Below, in pieces: positions 1-11,967 of a stretch of 64,000 nucleotides of DNA. The notes beneath the pieces are model-generated. The model saw only the letters and a list, made by a program, of their open reading frames with translations, was not told the origin of the DNA and searched no databases. Each line of letters starts with the position of its first letter. Positions within the stretch are counted from its first letter, which is position 1. The translations under genes and the position numbers were made by a program. The stretch lies in the NCBI GenBank assembly GCA_003344405.1, contig NOWV01000238.1, positions 1 to 64,000 on the forward strand, written 5' to 3'. The DNA is from Trichoplax sp. H2 (lineage: Eukaryota; Placozoa; Uniplacotomia; Trichoplacea).

Positions 1-510
1 TAGGTAAACCGATCTACTTCACCATATGCATGTTAATCAATGAATCAATAGAATGAATCAGCAGTAGAAAGCGAGTATACTGATATACGAGTATGTAATA
101 ACTAGTAGAGAGCTGGTCTAATGTGAGTTGCTTATCCTAGGTTCAGTCTAGAGCCTACTTTGTTCCTTGCATTTACCATCCCATCGCACTGCTATCTATC
201 TACTGACAAAATTAATCGCTATCAGATAGCCAGTAAGAGAGTGGTGACTTGTGAGCTTACCTTTGGACTATCCACTTCAATTCTGCAAAAATGTGCGTAA
301 TGAGCTGGAAATGATTTAAAATCCTACACAAGAATCCTTAGTTTATCGTAGTACCACTGCAATTGGAAAGGATTGATTACTTGATGACATTGGCCGTTGA
401 TAGCTAATAATTTCCAATTTGGTCGATTGATTGAACACGATCAATCAATATCAATGGCCAAATGATGACGTGATATTGCATCGGTTTTCTACCCTTTGGA
501 TCATTTGAGC

Positions 511-660
511 TACAGTACTGTACTGTAGTACTGTACTGTAGGGATCATTTAAACTACTGTACAGTCTCTGTACTGTACTGTACTGTACTATACTGTAGAA
601 ATCACGTGGCGATTGAAGTGATTAAGTGAAATTCATACTGATACAGTACAGTAGAGTAGA
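511..660. repeat. TACTGTA/TACAGTA palindromic array
   Basis: Dense copies of the heptamers TACTGTA and TACAGTA, overlapping into longer perfect palindromes, fill about 511-597, with further copies to about 660. The same motif recurs upstream of several other genes in this window. Function unknown. Confidence 0.75.
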
Positions 661-724
661 AACTCCTAGGAGTTTCTAGTAGTAGGCTACAAGTGGTCAA
701 ATGGCTTTTTTTTCCTTTGCCTAG

Positions 725-1227
725 ATGCATAATGGTGGCTTTCGAGGAAACGCTCACCAGGTTATGGCATGGACTACAGAAGGTGCTGCCAATATGGTAG
801 TTTTACTATTTATAGTATTACACTACTGTACAGTAGACCATACGAGAATAGCAAAAGTGGTTTGAATCAATGCTTACCCCCCTCTCATCTGTACAGGTAG
901 ATATTGACTCAATGACTCGGTAGCCACTGACTCTCCTTTGAATCCCCAATTCATCTCAGGTGCGTCTAGTTGTCCATCCATGCTTATGGATATTGGATAA
1001 GCCTCACGGTAATAATAGTATTTACAGTAAAGCAGCGCTGACAGTGATTATTGCTTATACTGTACAGTATATTGAAGTTCTTTCTCTTACAAGTCCCTAC
1101 ATGCACCTCGCTGAGGTACAGTAGTGAAAAGTCTCTTTTATTACTTTGACTGATCTTTTATAACCTCTATTCAGGGAGTTTTAAAAAAAAATGGCCAGGA
1201 TTTTCTCTTTCAAAGTCTCTGCTCTAA
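725..1227 (+). CDS. 3' exons of an unidentified spliced gene (partial)
   Basis: Three consecutive candidate exons keep one frame: 725-796, 960-1008 and 1175-1227 (stop TAA 1225-1227). Each has a strong acceptor (a T-rich tract then CTAG at 721-724, CATCTCAG before 960, CTATTCAG before 1175). The two internal donors (GTAGTT, GTAATA) are acceptable, and phases match (0, then 1+2). The peptide begins with MHNGGFRGNAHQVMAW, goes through VRLVVHPCLWILDKPHG and ends KKKWPGFSLSKSLL. No family is recognised. An upstream part before 725 or before the window is likely, because 725 follows an acceptor, although the exon happens to begin with ATG. The gene would end about 350 bp before eIF3b in the same orientation. 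The call rests on splice-site quality and phase agreement only. Confidence 0.4.
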
Positions 1228-1584
1228 CATGAGAAGCCCTTCACCGCTATACAGCTACAGTGTACAGTCTACACTTCACAGTACTATTCACCACAGACAC
1301 AGTATACGGTACTGTAGTTTCGCTCCATTAGCACCGCAGGGGCCACGTGTACTTGGGTAATGTGCTTTGAACTGGCGCACTGTCTATAGTATTCACTACG
1401 CTCAGTATGGTAGGGCTTCCAACGCTATTTGATATGATTTCAGTCCGACCAGACGTAGCTCCTACAGTGATTAGACTGAAGTTTTCCATTCAGTACAGGC
1501 GTTATACCCAAGATTGGCGTATTTCAGGATCTCGGTCAGACTGGATTCGCCATTTCGCTGGAGGCCATCTTATCATTCAACGCC
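1228..1584. promoter_or_regulatory. 5' flank of eIF3b
   Basis: This stretch carries scattered TACAGT/TACTGT heptamer halves (for example 1258-1268 and 1290-1315) and no convincing exon. An overlapping + frame open from 1407 runs into the eIF3b start region in another frame and looks fortuitous. The core promoter of the 1585 gene is presumably here, but no TATA box or initiator can be assigned with confidence. Confidence 0.35.
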
Positions 1585-4500
1585 ATGGCTATGGAGAAAG
1601 ATACCACGGATAAATCAAATCAAGAAGAGAACGACGAAGATTTAATTGATGAGAGCGAAATAGATGATGCTCAATTTGAAGATCCACCGGACTTTGTCGA
1701 CAATTTAACTGATAGAGGTATGACTGGCATAGATTTTACAGCAACTCAAGTTGGAAATAGCAAGGGCTGTACTCAGTGGTCGTTGTTTGATGGCTAGCGA
1801 GTTCATGCTTTGAAAAATTTTTGTCTGCCAAGCAGATAGTCCTACAGTAATTGATTCTACCTTTATACACAGGATAACTATTCAGTCTAACCCTAAGTAG
1901 AAAACTCGATTGATAACTTGATTGAAATTTTGTAAAATCATAAATAGATTGAGTGAGTGCAAAAAGTTCTTCAATAGTACGTGCAATACTCCTCTCTATT
2001 CAACTCATACAGGAGTGATACGGTTACAGCGATGGTTGTGAACGAAATAAGGAGTTCAACAAAAAAAAGTACTGTTTTGTCCATATAGCTTGTCTTCAAT
2101 TGAGTTCCACTAAATATTGTAATTTTTACTGACTGTATTCCATGCTGCCAGGGATAACAAATGACCCTGTAGTCATAATACTCTGAAGTAGGGTCGGTCA
2201 TTCTTGCACCCACGCGTAGTAGTCGATATTACTATAAAACGGATAATTCTAATATCCTTATGAGTGAAACAACATCAGAGGCTTTGCAGTAAAGTAGATT
2301 TCTTACGATTGTGTTTCTCTAACCTGTATGGTACAGTTAACTATAGGATAGATATGTCGATAGCCAATGACCTGCAGTCATAAAATTCACAAGTAGGATT
2401 ATTCTTGTACCCACTATTAGTATCGATGACATTATATACTATAAAACGGACATTCCCAATATCCTTATGAATGAAACAACATGACATGGTACAGCTATAG
2501 GATACACTCTTACATGTCGTAATAGCATAAAAGAATTCGTAGCAATAGGTGAAAGTAAATGGATTAAACTTTTTATCTTTCTCTAATCTGTCATACCATG
2601 TAGACGTCGCGGCAGAAGGCGGTTTTATCTGCCCAATTGCCAATGATGACCTCAGCAGTTTACTGGTGGTTGACAATGTACCCGAAGTTGGTCAGGAGAA
2701 ATTAGAAAAACTAAAAAATGTCATCACACGAATTTTCGGTCGATTTGGAAATGTAACCTCCAATTACTTTCCTCAAGGTAGCAATGGTAAAACTAAAGGG
2801 TAAGTTAGCATACTGTTACTAACTTTAGTGCATGCATACGTACGATATTGAATCGTATCCAACTGATTAGCCATACGAAAATGGATGGAATAACGGTAGT
2901 TTATTGACCTGTTGGCACTCTTGCTACGATAATGTATGCATAGATACATCTACTGTATATTGGAAGGCTGTAATGACTACTTCCTGTATTCTTCAACTAA
3001 TAACACGAGTATATCTTATTTGAATGAAACTTTAGTCATTTATCAATACTTCACCTTTATTACTAGCTTCAGTGCTGTGTACGCAATTGCAGTACCCATT
3101 TTTATCTATACTGCATACATATGAATATATGGTCTTCTTACGATCTAACCAATAAGCTCGTACTTATATCATATTTTGTCAAATAATTGCAGTGCTGTTA
3201 TAAACATTTACTCACGGTTGAAATAGACGTAACTTTAGCGAAATCATAAGATACCAACTAGCATATTGGAGTGATATGCTGTCTACTCTGCAATTCCTCT
3301 CAGTACGTGTACGAATGATAACACTAAAATTTAAATCTAGATATATTTTCCTGGAATTCGCTACCAAAGAAGAAGCTGTCAGCGCTTGCAGAGCAACCAA
3401 TGGTTATGCACTTGATAAGCAGCACATTTTTGCTGTCAATCTATTTAGTGATTTTGAAAAGTAAGCGAATCTATCCTTATTATGCTTATTCAAGTTCGTG
3501 TTGATAGTGTTTGAATAAAAATATTTTGTTATGTTATTGATCTAAACTTTTAAACACAATCAACTACCCTTTCAATGATCGATTGTCAGAGATATCGCTT
3601 AGAGTCTATTGATATTTTACATTGATCAATTTTATAGTAAATGGTTAATATTCCGAATGATGCACTCAGAAACTTTCTATTCTTATTACTAGGTATCGTT
3701 CTCCTCCTTCACAGGAAAAAATCGAGCCTAATCCATTTGTTGAAGAGGTAGAAACGATATTCATTATCTAATAGCAATAAATGACTGTAATTTAGACTTT
3801 AATTTTACTAATACACTACTCTCGGTAATACGTATAAGTTTAATTATTATCATTTAATCTTTTAACTTATCTTTCGTTCTTGACAACTTGACTTAACTAG
3901 GAGAATTTACGTTGGTGGTTACAAGATCCTGACTGTGCTGACCAGTATGCTATGCAGTTTGGTCACTACACTGGCATTTACTGGAATAGTACTCGCAGTC
4001 CTACGCTAATAATTGAACGAGAGGTAAGCCTATATTCTGTAGACATTACTGGCTGTACCAATACCGTTATCTACCAAGTACAATCTTCATAGTTCTATTT
4101 CCACTCTATTTTAGCACTGGACTGAATCTGCTGCAGTTAAATGGACTCCAAAAGGTACTTATCTTGCAACATGTCACGATAAGGGGATCATTTTATGGGG
4201 TGGTAAAGGATTCGACAGAAAAATGAGATTTACCCATCGAAATGTCAAGCATATCGATTTCTCACCATGCGAAAGGTAGAGTATGTAATTAAATACTTTA
4301 TTAACTGTAATAGAATGTTCGAGATAAGTAAAAAACATGTAAAGGAATAATCTATTGCTGAACAGATTCAAATTCTTATCGTTATCATAGATATCTTGTT
4401 TCATTCAGTCCAGAATTTTTGGAGCAAAAGGAAGGGGATGATCAAACGGTATCTATAATTAGTACAGTTAGATATTAGGATTGTTGCTAATATAGTGTTC

Positions 4501-6804
4501 TAAACTGCCTTACGATAATTTCAACTTTTACCGTAGGAGCCAATCATTATTTGGGATGTTCGCACTGGAAAAAAGAAACGTGGATTTTATTGTGAACCTG
4601 ATGCAATCCGATGGCCTGTCTTAAAGTAAGTACTATAATCTCTAATAGCTTTAATATTATTGCTTAGTCAAGCATAATAATATTCTGGTATTTATATCGA
4701 GATCTGATCATAATTATCATCGTATAGGTGGAGTCATGATGGAAAGTATTTTGCTCGAATAACAAAAGCTGGGCAAGAAGATGCTTGTATTAGTGTCTAT
4801 GATACAGAGGTATATTCATTAACTACCAACGGTAGTCCTGTAATATTGTTAAATTAAGGCTTATTTTTATTTTAGACGTGTGGACTGCTAGATAAGAAGA
4901 GTATCAAGATACCATGTGTAAAGTGAGTAATTACATTATATTAATAAAATTCTATTGGGCTAAGGCATTCATATTTCTATAATTGGGTACTATTTTTACG
5001 CTAGGGACTTTTCCTGGTCTCCTGGTGATCATGTCTTGGCTTTCTGGGTTCCAGAAGTTAAAGATATCCCTGCTCGAGTAACGTTAATGCAAATTCCAAC
5101 GCGAAATGAAATTCGATCGAAAAATCTCTTTAGTGTCGCTGACGTTAGTATTTATTCAGATAAATTTGAATAAATGTAGTTGTTTATCGGTAGTGTTGTC
5201 AGTTTCTTTTGAGTAAATATTTATATTTGTTTACGTACAGTGTAAAATGTTTTGGCAAAGTAAAGGGGATTACCTTTGTGTTCAAGTGAGCAGAATGAAT
5301 AAAAACAAGAAGGTAACATATAACCTAAATTATTCTATAATATTTTCAAGGTGATCCACCGTAGCAACATTTCTCTATAATTATAAATCCCACTTTGATG
5401 CTTGTACAGATTTCATTCTGCAACTTTGAAATCTTTCATGTCAGACAAAAGCTAATCCCGGTAGATAATATTGAATTGCGAGGTAAGGCATTTCAAATTA
5501 TATTGATTTTCTTTTTTTACTGGCTACAATACTTAAAACTAAATCTCACAACCTCAATCCTTGTCTGTTACTTAGATACCGTTGTCGATTGTGGAATCGA
5601 ACCTGGTGGCTCAAAATTAGTTGTTATTCATGGAGAGGGTGTACGCAGCTCTGCATCATTTTACGAATTGCATGATGCTAAAGGACAACTATCTTGTCTA
5701 AGTAATTTAATTGAGATACTTTTGTATTTGAGTCGCTGCAAGTGCAGTATTTAACGTAGCGCTTATGCTTTATTGTTAGGAACCATAGAAAAAGTACAAG
5801 TAAATACTGTGTCTTGGTCACCTAATGGCAGATTTGTCGTTTTGGCCCAATTACGAACGTATGTTTAACGGATGCAGTCATTACATTCTTATCTAAAAAT
5901 ATTGCTTTAAATATTAAATTTTATGTAAACTTGCATTTCAGATCTTCCGATGGTGTGCTAGAATTTTATGATAGTACCGATATAACGCTTATGGGTACCG
6001 GTGAACACTTTAAAGTCACTGATATCAATTGGGATCCTACAGGAAGATATATTATTACTGGAGTGAGTAGCTGGGCTGTTAAGGTCAGTAATAGAGTAAC
6101 AGACAACTTAAAAACATTTATTATAACATTTTTTATGTATTCAGCCTACCTTATATACTTACGTATCGATAATTTTTTCATTGTATTAAGATGGATGCAG
6201 GTTATACTGCGTGGTCATTCCAAGGAAAATGTTTGCGCCAAGAACAAATAGATAACTTTGGAATCATTTCATGGCGTCCTCGACCTCCAACTCTTCTCAG
6301 CGCCGAGGAAATTTCACGTATTAAAAAGGATTTGAAAAAATATCAACGTACCTTCGATGCCAAAGATCGTATGAGTCAAAGTAAAGCGTCAAAGGTAAAA
6401 CAACAAATTGTATTTTTAATCCGTTAGCACTTGGGCATGATTCTAACTTAGCATATTGTATATCAGTTTCTAAATTGGTCTCATACTATTTTACATAGGA
6501 ACTCGTTGATAAGAGGCGAAAGCTTGTACAAGATTACACAACTTATCGTGAACAAAAGACGAAGGTATACGAAAGGGAAGCTGTACAACGAATGTCTCTT
6601 CGTTATGGTAAGCACATTATAAATCCTTGAAGGGATTTTTTACATTCTGATATAAAAAAGATTTGCAGATTGACTATTATTATTATTTGCACGGTCTTGA
6701 TTTTATGCTACATTACAGAAGAAGAAGAAAAGAATACTGAAGATGATTATGTCGAGGAAGTCATAGAGGTCCTAGTCAAAGAAGAGCTCTTCCCGATAGA
6801 ATAA
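1585..6804 (+). CDS. EIF3B: Eukaryotic translation initiation factor 3 subunit b
   Basis: Scaffold subunit of eIF3, which binds the 40S ribosome and organises subunits a, g and i. Exons: 1585-1717, 2604-2799, 3341-3460, 3693-3747, 3901-4023, 4115-4275, 4391-4448, 4537-4625, 4728-4809, 4876-4922, 5005-5143, 5241-5312, 5410-5482, 5576-5701, 5780-5858, 5942-6083, 6191-6394, 6499-6607, 6719-6804. The sum is 2094 nt, 697 aa, close to the animal family. An acidic N-terminus leads into an RRM at about residues 66-150 (VVDNVPEVG, then GYIFLEFA and the LDKQH segment). A WD-type propeller follows ([26 protein letters not shown]), then a basic helical tail (QSKASKELVDKRR). The ATG has a good context (gccATGG); a second in-frame ATG lies two codons later. 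The exon 2 acceptor (2604) is the least certain boundary. Identity is very secure. Confidence 0.95.
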
Positions 6805-6815
6805 ACTGTTTTACA

Positions 6816-6825
6816 AATAAATAAA
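6816..6825 (+). terminator. Poly(A) signals of eIF3b
   Basis: Two overlapping AATAAA hexamers (6816-6821 and 6820-6825) begin 12 bases after the eIF3b stop, implying a very short 3' UTR. Confidence 0.6.
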
Positions 6826-7684
6826 ATATGAGTCCACTCTGGGTGCCAATTATATCGTGACAAGAGTTTCGGCTATTTTATCGATTGCTTTTTCTGAGGT
6901 TGAATCTCTGTAACATTTGCATTCGGAATAAAATTTAAATCGATTAAAATCTATGTGATTAATTTATAATTATTTTATAATGTTCTCGTTGTGATTGATT
7001 GTTTATCCAGCATGATTTATTCAGTGATGAAATACGATATTTTTATTATAACACAGATTTCAACTGACACTTAAACTCGTCTACACGTTGTATAAATATT
7101 ACTTCTGTGGTAAAACTGATATGAATTGCTTGGGCAAATTGTTTTACCTTTGTACAATCAATGTTAAAAGTCTACTTTCTGTACTCAACGTACGAGTTCT
7201 GAAATTGCACTATAACATAATATGGGGTGGGGGGCATCTCACAGCAATTGCTACTTTGGCGATGAATAGTGCATAACGTTGTGTTAATTTTTAAATTTTT
7301 ACGAGGTTGAATAGTATATCGAAACAAAATTATCGTATTTTACAAACGTTAACAACCCTAAAATGTGTACTAAGCGTACAAATATGCTTACAATGGCTAA
7401 AAATAAATTATAGTTTCTGCCGTTTTGGTAATGACATTACTGTACAACAAAGATATCGAGAGAATCTGTTTCTCTAATACCCTGATCTTAACATCAAATC
7501 TAAACTGATAGGAGTATCTCATCCATAAACCATGGCTTAAAGCATTCGCAAAATTAAAAACGGTGTCCATTTATAATAATTACATACGATATATATATAT
7601 ATTTTTATATAATTATAAGTAACATTTTGGTAAATAAAAATATTTCGTGAAATAGTCGTTCTTCACAGCCAACTTTGGTCAATA
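6826..7684. other. Intergenic, convergent gene ends
   Basis: About 860 bp between the eIF3b 3' end and the 3' end of the minus-strand gene at 7685. The sequence is AT-rich, with a short (AT)n run near 7590-7600 and a G-run near 7225-7232. No exon with credible splice sites was seen. Confidence 0.5.
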
Positions 7685-10600
7685 TCAAATAGATCTTACT
7701 CTTCTTTGATCCAGCCAACTATCGATATCAAATAATTCCATGTTTGCCATTTCTAATTAAAAAGAGTAATATTGTATGTCAGTGATTCCATATTCTTTCG
7801 ATATCTTTAACAAATTAATTGAAAAATTAAATAAACGTTTATCAGGATACCTTGTTGCTCTCGATTATTCTGAGGTTTTTGAACATAAATCTCCAATTTC
7901 GTATCGTGTTTTCCTATTTTAAGGAAAATCACATCACATTATCAAAGTTAAATCTTTAATGGGCTCCATGGTCTACATCTAAGTTTGAAATAATTCACTG
8001 CTTATGACAGTGTAGCTATCTTGTAGGTATAGATATCATCAAAATTTAGCATAACCAACGTAAATCAGAAACATTAAAAAGTTAATCTTATTATAGCATA
8101 ACGAAGTATCAAATTTTTATAAGAAATCAATTATAAAATCATTTATACCGTATGATTATTATTTTTATTACTGTAAAGTACGCAGTAAGAATTATAATTA
8201 TTACAATGCGAAGTTAACAGTTTATAGGTGAGTACCTGAATCCATTTTATTAACCATTTCCTCAATCTCTTGCCAATCTGTATGAATAAGGCGCGTAGCA
8301 CAATGAGTGTTTATTTAAAAATTTTATTGACATTGAGGTAGCATAATTTCTTATTATACACAATTTAGAATAGAAAAATACATAATAGATGAGTCCATAC
8401 TCTTCCTTAAATATGCGGCATTCGCTTGTTGATCACTTTTCATTTCTTGGCTTAATCCTGAAGATGATGTTACGTGAGATTGTGTTCGGCTGCTTGTCAT
8501 TCTGTAACATTGAGATTGGATTTCATTGCTTAAGATATTCAAAGTATGATGCAATTCAATTACTATCAATCTACAGTATTAACATGTAGCAGGGAAATAC
8601 GATATCATTACCGTGGAAATACAGTGAAATTGAAGTATACGTAATGATTTGATATGTTTCACCAGATATCAAACTATTGCGTTTGGGTAACTTACTTGTG
8701 AGCAGTGTTAGTTATTCCTACATTTTCACCTACTGTTAAAGAATAAAAATTACGTATACATGATAAGTATTAATCACAAGATAAATCATTGATAGTAGAT
8801 CTATGTGAGAACTCCTTGTGAGAGACTATTGTATATCGATTTGAAAGTTGTTAAATAGTTTATCGTTGCAATATCCCTAAAATTATTAGTTATTAATAAA
8901 TGCAATAATAGCAAGAGTAAGAACTTCAGTCTTTTAAGTGAAATTGATTTGGTATCCTTGACACATTCCATATCGTAAATATTATTCTAAATTTATACTT
9001 TACTCGAAATTAGTATTTTTTAACTAAAGCCTTCCTATCAATTTGTAAATAATAAATAATCCAAAGACAATACGTGCAGTAATAAAAGACGAACTTACGT
9101 TAGTACGGTATACTGTACTTAATCATTATATTTCTCAAGTCAATATATCACATAGCAATGCACAATTATACTAAATGCGAATTCAGTAAGTCAACATCGT
9201 TATTCCGTCTTATACCAGTCCTGGCTGCATATTAAATAAAATCTTTATATTGAAATATTGCGTAAATTAATAAAGATAACTGCCTTGGACAATTTTAGGC
9301 AGTATGAATAGGATTGAAAAAATTGATGATGAAATCCATCATTACGGTTACTATTACTTCCGGTAAAGCAAACACGGATATTGGTCGTGACTCGTGACTG
9401 GTATTGTGTAGACAAATTATGCAGTCTGCAGTTTTTACTCGGAAAAAATATTGCATTATTTTCTCTGACGGTGTAATTATATCCGTTTATAATGATCACA
9501 TTTGATTTCAATAAACGTTAGAAAATGGTAGATTATATACTGTAGGCTGTACATTATTATGTAATCTATGAGCGAAAGATTGATTAAAAGCGATCTGATG
9601 TTGCTTTAAACGTAAACACCCGTGCATATAGATACTAAGATCAGTATCCGTGTTCCAATGTATGTTGGTATATAGGTAGACTTCTCAAGTGAACAACTTA
9701 TCAGTATACTAACAGTCAATATACATATACAGTACTGTAGAAAGTGCTGGGACGATAAGTAGCTTTGGCAGTCTACATAGCTTAGCCTAGAACTATCTGT
9801 GTATACTTCATCATAGTATACTGCAAGGATAATTCAGCGATTGTAATTGTATGTTCAAATCAATGAATAGAAGCTATTTTAATCGATAATATCAGAGAGT
9901 AGTGAGGAATCAAGTAGTATACTGCTATTCTATTCAATGACGCTCCTATCTTGTACCGCATTATGCCTCCATACTAAATCCACGATCGGTCAACCCATCT
10001 TCTAGTCTCTCCATTTGTGAAGAAAAATACAGTACGAGTAGTACATTGAATAGTATGATTTTTCGACCATCGATAGCCACGTTTAAGTTCGTTATAAAAT
10101 TCAGCATAAACCGCGGATGAAAGATCTGGATGTGTAAACTCATTACGCTTCGATCCAACATTGTCCTAATAATCCATTCAACCATCTTCCAGTCCATTGA
10201 CTTTCTCTTTGTGAAGCAAACTACAGTACTACAAGCGTTGCATTGATTCTTTTTTTAGTCTTTGATAGCCATATCAAGTCATTATTAGACTTAAAGCACT
10301 GTTGTAATAATATAATCCATTCACGCATCTTTCAGTCCACTGACCCTCTTATTTATGGTGAAAAATAATACAACGAGCATTGCATTGATTAATTATTTTA
10401 AGTCTTCGATAGCCATATTGAAGTGGTTGTTAGAGTAAAAGCACTGCCGTAATAATCTATTCAGTCATCTTTGAGTCCATTGACCCTCTAGTTAATAGTC
10501 AAGAAAAATACAGTACTACGAGCATTGCATTGATTATTTTTAGTCTTCGATAGCCCCTATCAAAGTGATTCTTAGAGTCCAAGTTTATACTCGTATAGAG

Positions 10601-11193
10601 GATGAATGATCCCTAGGCTACGCAGCAATCATAGGTCGTCGAACACTGTCACTATGACGCTAACATCAATTAGACTTCATTTTGAAACTTTCCTAATGTA
10701 ATCCATTGAATCACTGAGCGAAATTCTTTGGTCAAGTTTATTCAATTATTTCTTATGCTGTCAACAACTACTTTCGTCATTTGAGTACGGTCTAGACGAT
10801 CTACTGTAGGAATTTTGTAGATGCTATTATAGGCCAATTTGGCAAATAGACGCGAATTAATTTATTTTTATGACTCCATTTTCTCCACTGCTATGGCAAG
10901 CAAAACTGCCTTAGACTGACACTGTCTATCTATGAATTCGAGTAGCGTCTGTATCAATAGGAGTATCATCCCTGGTCACTTGACTGTTGAAATCCTTGGC
11001 TAGCCTTTTCTCACAGGCAAAATAAACACTATAATTTGACGACACTAAACCTACTGTAGCCTAAATTGTATCCTGCATAGCAATGCGAAGACGTTATTTA
11101 TAACTTTATCATTAAGTTCATTTCTTCATCTTATTCAACATTACCTTTACTGTTACCTTTATTATTTCGGGTGGACGAAGATGAACGAGACAT
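7685..11193 (-). CDS. Unrecognised small spliced gene
   Basis: Six minus-strand exons agree in phase: 11193-11157 (ATG at 11193-11191, MSRSSSSTRNNK), 8732-8696, 8501-8401, 8277-8236, 7913-7851 and 7752-7685 (stop at 7687-7685). The sum is 348 nt, 115 aa. Donors include GTAACA, GTAAGT, GTATGG, GTACTC and GTATCC; acceptors include TTTAACAG, CATACAG and AAAATAG. The protein is Ser/Thr-rich early, then polar and helical (LRKNWQEIEEMVNKMDSG), and ends with an acidic patch (MELFDIDSWLDQ). I do not recognise the family. Exons 2-6 support one another well. Joining the first exon across a 2.4 kb repeat-bearing intron rests on phase only (G+TA). The last exon may instead donate at GTAAGA inside the QRRV codons and continue further. 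Confidence 0.55.
9990..10580. repeat. Diverged tandem repeat, about four ~140-190 bp units
   Basis: Related units begin near 9998, 10184, 10329 and 10467. Each carries a variant of ATCTTCCAGTCCATTGACC followed by AAAAATACAGTACTACGAG, GCATTGCATTGATT and CTTCGATAGCC. The units lie in the putative first intron of the minus-strand gene 7685-11193. No coding function is apparent. Confidence 0.7.
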
Positions 11194-11967
11194 GTTGGAT
11201 TTCTTCTTTCATTAAAACGAAGTGACCGTCATAAACGAAGTTGACCGTTTAAGGAGAACGACTTACCGATACTGTCCTATAAGCCAATCAAATGGCGTCC
11301 AGATAGGTAGTGACTTGCAAGTACTCTGTCGCATCCAAGCGTTCGACTAGATGTAGACTCAGTCTGCAGCCAATTTCAATACTGTGCTTGTATCACTTTT
11401 GGATCATTTTAGCAGTGAAAATATGCATCACAGACGGACAGAATTGGTCGGCGTACGAGGCCCACGTATCATACGACTGATACGAGGTACGGTACAATGA
11501 CCAGTATGCAGTTCTGTACTGTACTATACTGTGTGGCACGGTACAGTACGGTACGGTACGATTTCCACGACTACAGTACAACTCAGTACAGTACAGTCTG
11601 TATGTTTGTACACATTCAATACTTGTTGTGCAATATTAAAGTTGCTACAAATCGATAAAGACACACAAAACGCTGAGACAAGGTACAATACTAGATACTG
11701 TACGCTACTGTGAGGCACGGTTCAGTACGGTACGATACGGTACGATTTCCACGACTACAGTACAACTCAGTACTGTACTGTAATGTACTGTACAGTCTGT
11801 ATGTTTGTACACATTCAACACTTGTTGTGCAATACTAAACTTGCTACAAATCGACAAAAGACGCACAAAGACCAGAGACAATGTACAATACTAAGTACTG
11901 TACTCTCTCAAGTGCAGTTCAGTCACTGCGACACTGCTGATTCAACACCATTACTAAACAACTCATC
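11194..11967. promoter_or_regulatory. Divergent promoter region with tandem duplication
   Basis: This region separates the minus-strand start at 11193 from the CSN1 start at 11968. It contains a 179-bp tandem duplication (about 11529-11707 and 11708-11890). Each copy begins CTGTGNGGCACGGT and is rich in TACGGTAC and TACAGTAC palindromes. The shared block TCTGTATGTTTGTACACATT occurs in both. No exon is evident apart from the flanking starts. Confidence 0.6.

Noticed and set aside
511-600. Possible CRISPR-like array from regular TACTGTA spacing
   Set aside because: Units are 5-7 bp and contiguous with no spacers; this is a simple palindromic repeat in a eukaryotic genome.
9245-9511. 88-codon minus-strand frame
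   Set aside because: A part (SRVTTNIRVCFTG) could splice in phase to the 8732 exon of the unrecognised gene, but the exon at 11193 fits equally well and has a start codon, so this frame was not used.
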